Numbered from the stretch's first letter, positions 24,478 to 63,364 are shown. The stretch: 64,000 nt of DNA from Corbicula japonica (GCA_038501625.1 JAZAYU010000006.1:14386638-14450637), one strand, 5' to 3'. The notes: generated from the letters alone by a model not told the origin. A program made the numbers and translations.

Positions 24478-27225
24478 CTATGGTATACTATTTGGGTCAA
24501 AAGATTTTAAATAAAGGTGCACCTACAATTTTATAGGTGCACCTACACTTTTTATAGGTGCACCTTTACTTTTTATAGGTGCACCTCCATTTCTAGGTAT
24601 TGACTGTTTCACTGCGCATGTCTGTACTTTCAGCAGACAGCGACAGTAGTAAACCAATTTTGTCTGGCGATTATAGTCGCCAGAGAATCCTTAGCGAACA
24701 TTAGTTATCTTTCCTTGAGGTTTAAAATAGGAGGTATTCTCCACGCTTACAAGTAAAGTACATTCTGCTGCTGGAGATTAACAACACCAGTTAGTGTTAG
24801 ATTTAAAAATACAGCGAACTCAGAGTCATATATGGTCATATTACAAGATGTATGTTTACCATTATCCCAGCAGGGTTGCTGATAGCAATTTGATGCCACT
24901 TCAATGTCGGTCACTGATTTATTGCCACTCATATGTTTGGAATGCATATTATGCTGAGATATGCAACTGTATTGTTACGACGCTTGTAACCACTGGGGGT
25001 TGAAATGTTAACCCTTTGAGTTGCACAAATGCTGCACAATGTTTGCCATATCCTGCCGTTCAGGGCGACGTTTACACCTTCTGGATGCTGGTTTAATAAA
25101 GTATAAGATGTACCTCTTCTTTTCTTTATCACAAATGGTTTATTTTTACTCTTTATTCATGTCAAGTGTTATGATGAATTATTGTAATGAGCAATAGGCC
25201 TAGTTGATAAGAAGCTGGAGAGAAAATTTAAAATAGATACAGAAAGCAGGCGTGACGTAATCCAGCAGCCAATCAGAGGCCTCTAGTTTTTGGTTTACAA
25301 CAGTCGTTTATTTTCTGATAACGACGGAGAAAGAGTCTATTCTAGGTATGGGTGCAATTATAAATATAGGTGCACCTCCATTTCAAGGTATAGGTGTACC
25401 TATAAAAAGTAAAGGTGCAACTATAATAAGTAAAGGTGCACCTATAAAAATTGTAGGTGCACCTATATTATTTTTGACCCATTGCATGTGAATTTTCTAG
25501 CCAATAACAGAACGGGTAACACAGCGAAAACGCTATTTCCCAATACTTGAGCCTGATTGACATACCAATACTTGTGTGCTACGTTATGGTCCCGCCTAAC
25601 AATTTTTAGATCTTTAATCTTACTATCGAGTACATGTCGCCAGGTGGTATTTAACGCCCCACAAATGTTAGCTTTAGTGTGATGCGATGAAACATCAATT
25701 TTTCCTGGACGTGGACATATGACTGTGCATAAGCTAAGCCGATAAAGATTTTCATGTGAATCTTGACACTATTTTACTGTAAAATAAGCGCCAGAGGACT
25801 TGTCGAAATATTAGGGCCGCGACTGCGGCTCCTGCAACCACAACTTAATTATGGTTTATGTAAATCTTCAAACTAATTTTTTAAATATCAGTAAATCAGT
25901 TTCAAACAACTTAATTTCTTGAAGTATTATATCGCCTGAGTTTATATTGTTATGCATGTAAAACATATTTATTTTATTCAGCTATAAGAAGCATTTGGAG
26001 CACTATGGTACAACGCTAGTACATGTACCATGGTTTTGTGGATGCAGACATTTGCTTGTTAATTTCGAATTCTAACACTTTACAGAAATAGATGTTAATT
26101 TAAACATATATTGGTAAAACAACATAAGCAATATAAGTATTTGAGAAACAAGATCGCATACCCACTGTGTCGAAGCTAAATTCTTCGTCACATCACACAC
26201 TGTCGTGTAACAGCTGCCCTGTAACATGAAGCCAAAATCAGTCGTCGCTCTCGCTTCAATTTTGAAATAGCCAATAAAGTCATTTATTTTTATCAATTAG
26301 TATACAGGGTCAAACGGACACACCGGCAATAAAGCAAGCAATCATTTAATCAATCAACAATCCTTTTCATTATATGATCAAAGTATAGAAGTCTATACCT
26401 TACAATATGTATACAAACTGGAAACAAAATAACACATACCTTTTCGTTGCTTAACTGGTCGCCATCTTGCGGACTGCCACAGCATGTTAGTCACAGGTTA
26501 ATTAAAGTAAGAGAATAAACAATAAAACGTCTCTTCTTGTATCAGTTGTATTTTCTTTTTGTTTAGAAAGTAACAGTGTCCAAGTTAATATAAAATTAAC
26601 AAAATAGTTCGAAAGAATTTGTCACACACGAGATTCCGCATGCACATAGTTTGTAATTGTTCATGTCTGTCTTAGAATCTTTATGTGTTCATTTTATGCA
26701 TGTGCCGGTCATAAAGGAGACCCTATTGGTTAATAAACCTAATTTCATAAATTTCATGTTTTGACAGAATTATCATGTTATCAACACAATGGTTACCTTC
26801 ATTAAAAATATAAAAAGAAATGGAAATCATATTGGATGTTCACGTGCAAGCAAACAGAAAATATGTTTTATAAACTCACAAAAATCTTATATCTAATTGC
26901 AGAGGTGTATAAATATTGTTAATTCCTAAAGAGGAAGCTTAGACTAAGTGCCTTACGAAAATTTAACTATCGTTTGAAACGGACAATCTTATTTGTTGAT
27001 GGAAAATCTCTTCATTTGTTGTAGTTGCACCTATAGGTGCACCTATAAATATAGGTGCATCTACATTTCAAGGTATAGGTGCACCTATAAATATAAGTGC
27101 ACCTATAAAAAGTAAAGGTGCAACTATAAAAAGTAAAGGTGCACCTATTAAAATTGTAGGTGCACCTATATTTGAAATATAGGTGCACCTGAACACTAAC
27201 TTTTGACCCAAATGGTATACCATAG
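24478..27225. mobile_element. 2.7-kb inverted-repeat element with arrays of the palindrome AGGTGCACCT
   Basis: The ends are 26-bp inverted repeats with one mismatch, starting CTATGGTATAC and ending GGGTCAAAAG (24478-24503 and 27200-27225). Inside the left end are four copies of AGGTGCACCT at 24515, 24535, 24556 and 24577. An inverted array near the middle (25368-25464, five copies or variants) is followed by a second terminal-like TTTTGACCC. The right array (27023-27190) has about nine copies. Most spacings are 20-21 bp. The middle array suggests a 1-kb unit (24478 to about 25489) nested in or duplicated within a larger element. No transposase was seen and no target duplication is clear. Confidence 0.7.
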
Positions 27226-28494
27226 ACGAGGGCACTTAAGGCCGACACTCTCATAAGTGTTGTTACTGTTGTTTTTATGCGGTAGCATAACGCGACAAAG
27301 ATTTCCCCATACACTTAAATAACCTCTCAAACCTCTGCCACCGTCGTGCAACAAAAAATAAGGATCATATTTTAAGACCCACCGGAATAAATTTAAATGT
27401 CTTCTAAAGAGACAAAATTCTGTTCTGACTTACTGACTTACAAAAGTGAACAAGCTTTGCTGTATGAAGCATAATGACGTACAGTGGTGGTATTTATCAA
27501 AGACAGTTACCGATAAGCACCTCCCACTAAAGGGAGCATGTATAGTTTGACATGTGTTCAATCAGTAGATAGCAGCTCAAGCTATAATCTACTTGTACTT
27601 TAGTATTATTAAATCACGTAGTTAGAATACACAGTGATCCATGTAACAAAACATTATATATAAAAATTAGTTAAACGGTTAAAGAGGATATTGTGTTATG
27701 GTCAACACGAAATGTTTAATCAAAATCCAGAAGAAACTTCTAGTTTTTAGTTAAAAAAATTACAATGTTATTGTTAGTATTTGTGAATTTGTCTTGCGGA
27801 GAAATAATTTGTTATAAACCAAATACTGTTCCGTTTCTTTCCCAATTGCCGAGTTTCAGGTTTCAAGTTTAGGCATATCAGCAAATATACATGGTTTTGG
27901 CCCTAAACAAGTGAACTAGAGAACATGACATACATATTGAACAAATACACATGAAAAGAAACAAACAATTATGTTTTACCAAGTTAACTAGAGAATATGA
28001 CAAATACATGAAAAAAAAGACATGAAGAGAAACACATAGCAATACATATAGTTTTTGTTTCAAGAATTTATAGTAATTTATCAGTATAAGTTTTTGTAAT
28101 CAACATCGTTACAAAATAAGACTGGAATTGCCCAGAATTGGGTGGACTGGAGATAATTTACCAAAAATGTGAAATAGGCAAATCATTAATAGCCACTTCA
28201 GACACAAACGCAGCCGAAATGTAGAAAGAAAAGGTAAGCGTGTGTTTTATAAGAAGATTATTTTTTAAAAAAAGGAGAGACACTACACGGTGATAAAACT
28301 GACAAATTAAATTAAAAGAGGGTGGAATTCCGCCTTGGAATGGTCAATGGCAATGGGAGCTGAGGGGATAAATAAGTTGTAATAATATGTTGTTTAATGT
28401 ATTTTTTTCTGTTTTTAGAGATGAAAGGTGAAAAATAAGTTTGGTTGTGTATCCGCCCTTTGCTTTAAAATTCTATTCCCTTCTTATGTTTTAA
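27226..28494. other. Intergenic stretch, nothing recognised
   Basis: AT-rich DNA between the inverted-repeat element and the triplicated segment upstream of the phosphorylase. Six-frame reading shows only short frames without family resemblance, and no repeat family seen elsewhere in the window occurs here. Confidence 0.5.
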
Positions 28495-30120
28495 GTCTGT
28501 GTGCTTTTGCATGTATCATTGTCGAGTTGATGATTGAGTTGGAGTAATTTCACGACACGACAACTTGTACTTATGTGTTAATATAAAAACCTGTTGGGGA
28601 AAGTGTGAGGTTGGTGCACCCTAGAACCTGGTTTAAATCCCACACTGGCATATTTTTTGCCACTTCTCGTTCAAATGTGGTAACGCCTAGGTTCTCGTTT
28701 TCGTTAATTGTTTGTGGTGTCTACCTTGAAATTGATCATTTTATAACACATGCTCTCTTTTCTCTCTACTTTTTGACTGTGTGGGGAGGCTGTGTAATGT
28801 GTATGTAGCCATTTCTGATATGCATACTTCGCTTATTTATGTCACACCTTTAGTTTAAGATGGCGATGTCCAACATGCAACATCCAATTGTGTTTATTTT
28901 TCACATCGTATTTGCTATTTTTGCGTTTGTAATAATGCTAAAGATTTAAATGAATGTCATGGTGATTAACCCATCTACAGTTGATCATTATCTGATTAAA
29001 CTTACCTCTTTGGTCGTACGACGGTGGCAGGGGTTTAAGAGTTTGTGAAGTTTATGGGGAAATCTTTAATAAGAATCTAGAAGCTCGATTTGTTTCTTTT
29101 ATCCCTGACATCTTATTCTTGTTGATTTGTCTCTAGGAGCTATGGTCTCGGTAAGATCATTGAGTAGCGACCCCTTTTGCATTGCAATGTTTGTTTAATA
29201 TGTTTGTGTGCTTTTGCATGCAACATTGTTGAGCTGATGGGTGGGTTGGAGTTATTCACCAAGACAACATTTACTTGTGTGTTGATATGAGAACCTGATG
29301 GTGCAAGTGTGAGGTTGTTGTACCCTAGAACCTGGTTTAAAACCCCCAGTGGCAAATTGTTTTACCACTGACCGTTCAAAGGCGGTAACCCCTCAGGTTC
29401 TCATTTTCGTTAATTGTTTGTAGTGTCTTATTTGAATTTTACATACTAATAAAAACATGTTCTTTTTTCCTCATTTCTTTTTCGCTGCGTGGGAAGGCTG
29501 CGTTTTGTGAGTGTTGCGACTCCTGATATGCTTATTTCACTTTTTTTCATTTTTGCATAAAAGAAAAAAAACGTTAAAAAACATACACATGAGTACCACA
29601 AATGAAGAAACACTTTTTGAACGGTCTGTCGTCGATACCAAGATTTTAACATCTGCGGTTTAAAAGGACTGTGTTTTGTGAGTGTTGCGACTCCTGATAT
29701 ATGCTTATTTCACTTTTTTTTTTCATTTTTGCATAAAAGAAAAAAACACGTTAAAAACACCTTTTAAACGGTCTGTCACCGATACCAGAATTTTAACATC
29801 TGAGGTTTAAAAGGATTACTGCAGATAGGTTTCTCTAAAAATTGTCGAGTTGATGGGTGGGTTGAAGCTGATTCACCGAGAAAACTTGTACTTGTTTGTT
29901 TATATGAGAACCTGTTAATTTGGGAAAGTGTGAGGTTGGTGCACCCTATAACCTGATTTTTTTACTCCAAATGGCATATTTGCCATAGAACGTCCCAATG
30001 TGGTAACCCATATGATTTTCATTTTCGTTTATTTTATGGTGTCTTATCTGAAAGTCCTTTTTTAATCACATGCTCTCTTTCTCTCTCTGTCGGTTGGCCG
30101 TGTGGTCAGGCTGTGTTTTT
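28495..30120. repeat. Triplicated segment upstream of glycogen phosphorylase
   Basis: Three diverged direct copies of a roughly 330-bp segment lie near 28495-28850, 29207-29545 and 29837-30120. Each carries a GTTGATGRGTGGGTTGGAG-like block, then AGTGTGAGGTTGGTGCACC, AACCTGGTTTAAA, TTTCGTTAATTGTTTGTGG and a CTCTCTTT tract followed by a GTGTGGGGAGGCTGTG-like block. A short extra duplicate lies at 29645-29800. GGTTTAAATCC near 28630 is close to a tRNA B box, but no A box or cloverleaf was found, so a SINE origin is only a possibility. Confidence 0.6.
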
Positions 30121-30586
30121 AGCGTATCTATGCATATAATTATATGTAACTTTAAACAATATGAAGTGGAACGTGTACAGTTCGTCGTAATATATTCACT
30201 TTTTGTCCGAATCAGTAGCGAGATGGAATCAAGTGTTAGGTCGACCAACTTATATATCGCATTTATTGAATACGACTGTGTGAGAGTCTATGTTTCGCCT
30301 AACATAAATCGAGCTGTGGACCTTTTACATAATAAAATGCACATACTTCTTGTTTTCATTACTGTATTATAAACCTATATGCATTTTTTTTTACAAAAAA
30401 TCGAAGTCCGTTTGCAGTCAAGCAATAAGAACCTCTTTTTTCCGGATGATTCCGGTATTGTTTCTGCACGGAATATTACGCGTATGGAATTTAACCAAAA
30501 CTATAGAACCGTCCTTGACCTCTTTCCAAGGACTCCAGCCAGAATATTTTAGCGAAGTTGCAGAAATCAAATAACCAAGTGCTAAA

Positions 30587-56956
<26,370 letters not shown>

Positions 56957-57058
56957 GGAAGTAGGATATAGGAACATTTATTGAAATTGACATTGTCAAG
57001 TAGACATAATGTGAACATACAAGATTTTTCCATCCCAGTATATCTGTGGAAAATCTGT

Positions 57059-57200
57059 GCCCAAGATCATAAAACTAAATTTGAAGACCAGTCTCAAATC
57101 TCAGGCATATATATAAATTGGCAACCAGTCGCCATTTCAGCCAATTAGATGCATAAGATTTTCGACTGGTCTCCATTCTTAGTTTTATAATCTTGGACCC
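57059..57200. repeat. CCAAT foldback repeat in the phosphorylase 3' UTR
   Basis: It has GCCCAAGATCATAAAACTAA at the left and TTAGTTTTATAATCTTGG at the right, around a GCAACCAGTCGCCATTTC centre. Confidence 0.75.
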
Positions 57201-57961
57201 TGATATTACCATGTTATTTTATTTTGTGTTTTTGTTTCACTTGAGTTTCACACTTAAAACCAAAGGCATGGAACTTTTCCTTCTACTGGATTCAGCAGTT
57301 TGTTAGCTTCTTGTTTCACCTGACACATGAAGTATTATGTGATATGTAGGTGTCTGTAATTGGTGAAAGAAGTGTGTTTCTGTACAGTGTTGTCATACAT
57401 TTGATGTTTGTTTGATGTTTTTTTAATATATAAGGCATTATTTCTCAATTGTCTTTTTTATTTTTCCATTTCTTGTTGGTTTTGCTTTATTTAATTTTGC
57501 TTATGAAATGATGACTTTTGCTTCTAAAATTTTGACTGGTAAACAGGGCAGTAACATGCAGTCTTCCAAAAGACTCCAAAGATAATATTATTTGTCACAA
57601 ATTTTGAATTAAATTGTTTTTATCTGTTTAAATTTTGATTTACATACTAGACTGTTGGACTTGTAAAACACCTGCACTTCCAACCATTTTTTAAGGGTTT
57701 ACGCAAGAAAATATTTCATAGGTTCTTGATATTATAGTCATTCTACCCTACAGCAACAACAGGCTATGACATACAAAATGTATGGAAATGTTGCCCTGTT
57801 TTACACTGAGGGTATGGTATGTTAGATATGTATTATATGGTAAACGTGTATGTTAGTTTTTGGTGCATATGTAAAATAGAACTTGTATAATGCCAAAGCA
57901 ATTACTTAGAGCGTATGCTCATGAAGTGCCAGGTTCTACAACAGCTTATTGAAGGTTTACC

Positions 57962-58109
57962 TTAACCCTTTACTCCATATATACACGTTTTTTACGCATT
58001 TATGACCAGTGTAGATCCAGATCAGCCCACACTTCCATGAAATTGACAGATGTGTCAGCTGACCTGGATCTACACTGTCCACACAGGTATATCTGGAGTA
58101 AAGAGTTAA
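57962..58109. mobile_element. TTAA MITE, shortened, in the 3' UTR
   Basis: TTAACCCTTTACTCCATA to GGAGTAAAGAGTTAA with one internal palindrome. Confidence 0.8.
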
Positions 58110-58126
58110 CCACAACAATTGTTAAA

Positions 58127-58368
58127 GTAACCCTTTCTTTTATAGATACACCTTTATTGCATGGTCGAACAGTTTAGATCCAGATCAGCCGGCACATCTG
58201 TGCCTTCTGATCAGGATCTAAACTGTTCGCTCTTTGATTTATTAGGTTATTTCTGACCAAAATGTGACCAGTGCAGATCCTGATCAGACAGCACGGATGT
58301 ACCGGCTGATCGGGATCTACACTGGTTGCACATGCGTAAAAATGCGTTTATATAGAGGAAAGGGTTAA
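58127..58368. mobile_element. TTAA MITE, full length, in the 3' UTR
   Basis: GTAACCCTTTCTTTTATAG to AGAGGAAAGGGTTAA, 17 bp after the previous copy. The spacer orientation matches 47044. Confidence 0.8.
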
Positions 58369-58689
58369 CATTGTTGGTACCATGTTCAAGGTGAATTGAA
58401 TGAAATTTAATATTAAATATTGTATAATATAAATGTTCATCTGTAGCAGGTGATTGGGTAATTAATTTTGTAGGATGTAATCAGTAGCTTGTATGAAGAA
58501 ACTGTATGCATATAAAAGTGCTATCATTTGTATTAGTATTTACCAAACTACAAATATAGGATGGACTACACAAATCATTTTAATTTGAAGTTAACTTTAT
58601 ATAAAATATATATAAATCAGATGAGATGATGTACAACCTCAGTAAAATGAATATATTTTTCTTTTGATCACTGGTCACTGATTGGAGCA

Positions 58690-58921
58690 TTTTACTATAG
58701 GTGAACGATTTTTTGTCAGTTGTGAACATTGTAGATTCAGATCAGCCAACACAACCACACGGGCTGATCAGAATCTACAATGTTCACTCTCAGATTTATT
58801 ACAATATTTCTGACCAAGATACAACCTGTGCAGATCTAGATTATACAGCATGGATGTGCCAACTGATCTAGATCAACACTACTTGCATATGTGTAAAAAG
58901 CATATATATGCTGTAAAGGGG
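58690..58921. mobile_element. TTAA MITE, diverged, in the 3' UTR
   Basis: Both palindromes are visible (GTAGATTCAGATCAGCC with GGCTGATCAGAATCTAC); the ends are eroded. Further traces occur near 59335-59420. Confidence 0.6.
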
Positions 58922-60024
58922 AAAATATGAAATAAGTATGGTTCTGTGGAAGAAAAATTCATTGGAGAGACTATGACTTAGTCAACTTATTTTGAGGGTG
59001 ATGTTCAGATGTGAGCTATTTTGTGAATACCAGTCATAATAGAACGCAATATTCATCTGTTACGCACTGACTCTTTTTGTCAAATCAAAAATGCTGAAAG
59101 TGCTAGGACAGATTTTCTGGAACAAAAAGTGCTATGTTTATATTATATATATTGCAATATTATCTTTTTTTTTAGTATGTTACCTTTTGAAAGTGTTAAT
59201 TGTTTGTTCATATGAAACTTGTGTTTATCAGTTATAGTCTTGAATGTTATAGTCTTGAATGTTGATATGTATATACGTTTGCATAATTCCAAGTTATTTG
59301 AAGATTTCTATAGATCAACCATTAACCAGCTTGTAATGATTACACTCAGCTGTAGACCAGTGTAGACCCAGAATTATGTACAGTCTGATCAAAGGTCTAC
59401 AATGTTAGATATTCATAATATTCTTTCTAAACAGTCATCAAAACTGTGAAAGGCATAAATCAATTGATGGAAAAAACCTAGTCTAATAAAACAAATTCAC
59501 AAATTCAAAAGGTTAAGTTAAAAATGTGTTCAAATATCCTTAGGTGAGAATTTAGAGAGAATTTAGAAATCCATGGAATGGAATGGTCTCCTTGGTAACC
59601 GTATATTGGTATATAAAGTTGCATTTGACATTTTTACAGACATATTTTTTTGTTCCGATTATGATTGATACATCTTTGTTTGAAGAATCCTTCACCGTTG
59701 TTTATAAAACCTTATAAGACAATTGACTCCATAGATACCTCATTTTAAAGCAGCTAGTACATGAATTCCAGAGATGTTAATCCTAATGAGGGATAAACTT
59801 AAAGTATGTTAGCAACATGTTTGTTGGCTTTAAAAAATCATTGAGCAGTATTACATATAATTTTGCTTAAAAGTATATACTTAATCAACTGATTCCTTAT
59901 TAACATCACAGTATTAGTGTAGTGAGAAACATGATACTATAAAGTTATCTTGCCTTTGGGCTAGAGCAATAGGGAACTTTGTTTTTATTATACAACCCGA
60001 AGTTTTCCAAATCTAAGCCCTATC

Positions 60025-60195
60025 ATGGATATCCCATGTGTGACCAGTGTTGATCCTGATCAACCTAAACTTCTGTCCAGTAGGATCAGGATCAACACTA
60101 GTTGCTTTCCGATTCATTCGGTATTTCTGACCAAGAAACAGACAGTGTAAATGATCTGGATCTACACTGGTCAATCATGGGACATTAGCCTTATC
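60025..60195. mobile_element. TTAA MITE, degenerate
   Basis: GACCAGTGTTGATCCTGATC and GGATCAGGATCAACAC pair; no TTAA ends. Confidence 0.5.
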
Positions 60196-60408
60196 CCATG
60201 ACGTCATATATAGTACGTCACTAAATTGATTGTTAGTGAACAAGTTTTAAGTGTCCATTACCGTTAACTTGCACAAGATCTGTCACAGTTGACTCGGCCC
60301 ATCTTTTTGCTGTAACTGATCCTTCTTCATAGCAGCCATGTTTCTGTTTTAGAAATTTTTGACTGTTTAAAACTTTGACTGTATTATTTTCACAGTTGCA
60401 TTTATTTA

Positions 60409-60440
60409 AATAAAGTTTATTTCAAAAACTTGCACTTTCT
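60409..60440 (+). terminator. PYG: Polyadenylation signal AATAAA with downstream GT-rich tract
   Basis: AATAAA at 60409-60414 is followed within about 30 bp by a T/GT-rich stretch (TTTCTGGTTGTGGTATTG). It is the clearest canonical signal found downstream of the phosphorylase stop codon. Confidence 0.55.
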
Positions 60441-60607
60441 GGTTGTGGTATTGTTTTTTACTGGTGCACATTTATGTGTATGGTTAGAGATTTCTAAGCA
60501 AATTTAAGGTGTATTGTATCTGTGCACTGTTTGATCTTTGCAGTAAATAATGTTTTTGTTGCCATAACATCAAAAGTTCATAGATCTTTGAGTCTAAAAG
60601 CTTTTTT

Positions 60608-60893
60608 GTGTCGCCTGCGATAGCAGGTAGACACATAGGGATCCTTCTGTCAGGTAGTGGCTGCTGCGGCCGCATCATCCAGTAGTTCCCCAACTTTAAC
60701 ATGAACCTTAATCTTGCCTTAAACGTTGTAAGTACTTGTCTTATTCAATTTATATTTGGAATATATCGTCTGCATGAACAAAGCCATAGGTGACAAGAAT
60801 GAAGAACTCCTGTTTCCCCTTTTCAGTAATGCCCCTTTCTTATGCAGTTTAAGGCGACACATTACATGTGTTCCGAGGAACACCCAATTCTAG
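60608..60893 (+). mobile_element. Short rolling-circle-like element, GTGTCGCC subfamily, without array
   Basis: It has the same ends as 19712-21201 (GTGTCGCCTGCGATAGCAGG at the left; GGCGACACATTACATG, hairpin GTGTTCC/GA/GGAACAC and TTCTAG at the right), preceded and followed by T-runs. At 286 bp it holds at most one partial core unit, which shows the array is dispensable or was lost. Confidence 0.75.
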
Positions 60894-60921
60894 TTTATCA
60901 CGATGGTATGTATTCTGTGAG

Positions 60922-61161
60922 TTAACCCTCCTGAATATATACGCCTTTTTACCCATATGCGACTGGTGTAAATCCAGATCATTCGGCACATTTGTGCCGT
61001 CTTATCAGGATCTGCACTGGTCGCAATTTAGTCAGAAATAACCTAATGAATCAAAAAGCAAACAGTTTAGATCCAGATCAGATGGCACGGATGTGCCAGC
61101 CAATCTGGATCTAAACTGTTCGCCCAGGTAACAAAGGTGTGTCTTTGGAGGAAATGGTTAA
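60922..61161. mobile_element. TTAA MITE, full length, 29 bp after a rolling-circle-like element
   Basis: TTAACCCTCCTGAATATATAC to GGAGGAAATGGTTAA with all internal parts. Confidence 0.8.
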
Positions 61162-62304
61162 TCGGTGAATTACATGAATGCAAATGTTGTGTTGAGCTAA
61201 ATCAAATGTACAAGGCTCTAACAGCATGAAGATTGACTAGCTGAAGACTTTGTGATTATGAATGTTAGATTAATCCAGGACTTCAAAACCTAGACTATAG
61301 TTTTATGGTCACATTTGCTTTCAAGTCTGTTGGCCCCTTAATTGTTAAACTAGTTTCAGTTAAGCAGTTTATATAATTGTTTAGTGACTATCCCAAACAA
61401 ATGAAACTCTTTTGAAGAGTAATGTGTAAAAACAGTTTTGACCCCAAAACACATGTGGTTCAATGAAAAACTCCGGCAGTCAAACTCGGTATCTAACAGA
61501 AGGGGTCCAACAAATGGACTGTCATTGTCACCAGGTATCACAACAGCTTGTAAGAAAAAATGGGCTTGGGTTTAAAATGGAGAAATCGCAAGATAAAAGC
61601 AGCAGAAAGATTAGGCTTTCTCACACTTATAAAAGTTTAAGACTAGAGCAATGGACATGTGTTGGAGAAGAATAACTGAGTAAACATCACAAAACCCAAA
61701 AACTATCAATTTGGTGGAACCTTAAAGTATATCTAATTAAACAAGAAACCTTGTGGAGATTTACATGTAGCTTCATGAGTCCATAGCTCAACTGAATAGC
61801 TCACTGTCTGGGCCCAAACAAGCTAAAGACAAACTGGAGGGCTGCTTCTTCTTGATTTTGAACATACTATTAGTGTAAATCATAGCGAAGGCTTTGCATT
61901 AGAAGTAAAATTTAAGCTTTAAGCTTACCCAGTGAAATCTAGTATAGATTCCAGCTTGGTGAGTGTTCATTTACTAACAAGTCTGTGATAGTTTAGTCAG
62001 CATTGTTAGATTTCCAGGTAGATTTTTACATCTAGATCATTCCCATTTGTATAAATGCTGCCAACTGTGTTTTCAAAAGGTTAAAACAAAATTAATTTGT
62101 AATATACATTTTCTTCTCCCTTTATTTTTGGTAATACTATGTCAGTACATGTATATTTAAGTATATTTCTCAATTGTCTTTTTTGTACTGCATGATCAAC
62201 ACCATAAAATACTGGTTGATAGATAATGATGTAAAGTTGAATCATTTTGTGAGGTATCTGAGAACAGTGCGAATTAACTGGATGATGTATTTGCCATGTT
62301 TTAT
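61162..62304. other. Right-flank stretch, nothing recognised
   Basis: One 70-codon plus frame (61463-61675) is basic and resembles no family I know. The rest is AT-rich. It could contain an old repeat, but no second copy exists in this window. Confidence 0.4.
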
Positions 62305-62760
62305 TTGACCTTTTACTCCATAGATTCACGTTTAGTGCATGGACAAACAGTGTAGATACAGATCAGCCAGCACATCAATGCCATCTGATCCAGACCTTCA
62401 CAGTTTGCTTTTAGATTCATCAGGTTATTTTTACCAAAATGCATGGATGTGTTGGCTGATCAGGATCTACAATGGTTGCACATGCATTATAAAGAATATA
62501 TACTAGTGTCCAAAAGAAACGACACCACTTGCTTGCAAGGACATACAATAAAACCAAATGGCTATAGAACATTTGGATTCAATTCGGTCTAATTCATTCG
62601 AGAGACCTTGTAACAGCATCATGCATGTGTACAAAACAATTTCATCAATTCTGTACAAGCATAAACCTCTTTAAAGCAGGGTAAGATCTAAAACAAACAT
62701 TTTATTGAAAGTTTGGTATCGTTTCTTTTGGACACTAGTATATATGGATAAAAGGGTCAA
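62305..62760. mobile_element. TTAA MITE interrupted by a TA-flanked MITE
   Basis: It starts ACCTTTTACTCCATAG, contains both palindromes, is split at 62503-62738, and ends TATATGGATAAAAGGGTC. Confidence 0.75.
62503..62738. mobile_element. 236-bp TA-flanked MITE nested in a TTAA MITE
   Basis: Termini CTAGTGTCCAAAAGAAACG are perfect inverted repeats for at least 19 bp, with TA on both sides (62501-62502, 62739-62740). It is probably Tc1/mariner-derived. It interrupts the MITE at 62305-62760 within its TATATA tract. Confidence 0.85.
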
Positions 62761-63364
62761 AAGCCAAATAGTTCAAATGTCTCAAAAGTTTTGGAAATTC
62801 AGGAAGGTAAGGGGAACATGTGCCATTTGATCATAGCCATCAGTTGGTCAGAGCAGTTCCCAATGTCAAAATACTAGCATGTAATTGACAGTTCACAGAA
62901 TGAGCTTAGTTTCTACCAATCAGTTGTTTGAGATGGTAGACTGGTCTTTAGTCTTGGAATAGTGAACTGAAAGTTAAATATTTCCAAGGTGGAAAATGAC
63001 TGAATATTTAAGAGTAATACATGGGCACAAACTACTTATGTGCTTAAGTATTTAACATTATTGATGTTACCACAACTATCCATGTGTTAATTGTACAAAT
63101 TTTGTTTATTGTTTGCCTTTTTTGTAGAAGTTGTGTTAATTTTTGAAGTTCTGAGATTTCATTGTTTAATTAAAACTGTTTAAAAGCCTTGCATATAGGT
63201 ATCTTGTGTGTTAAAACAAAACTGAAATAAGCAAACAATAAGTTACATTCATCCTGTGGCCTTTATTGTACCATTCCAGTGATGTATGTTTCAATACAAG
63301 ATTTGTATGGTATACTATTTGTTTATTTATTGTCTGTAACAGGTTGCATGTCATTGACCTGCAG

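Larger units (their letters stand above)
56957..60430 (+). other. PYG: Probable 3' UTR of glycogen phosphorylase
   Basis: From the stop codon to just past the best polyadenylation signal there is no further coding frame. The stretch contains a CCAAT foldback (57059-57200) and several TTAA MITE copies (57962-58109, 58127-58368, 58690-58921, plus degenerate ones near 59335 and 60025). Transcribed palindromes of this kind would form long hairpins. The length of 3.4 kb is inferred; an earlier end is possible. Confidence 0.5.

Noticed and set aside
27012..27314. 100-codon frame rich in Tyr, Arg, Cys and Thr
   Set aside because: It is a translation of the AGGTGCACCT array, where the 21-bp spacing preserves the frame.
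28605..28680. Possible tRNA or tRNA-derived SINE near GGTTTAAATCC
   Set aside because: Only a near B box is present; no A box at the right distance and no cloverleaf could be drawn.
61463..61675. 70-codon plus frame considered as a Tc1-type transposase piece
   Set aside because: No DDE/D blocks or conserved spacing could be recognised; too short to call.
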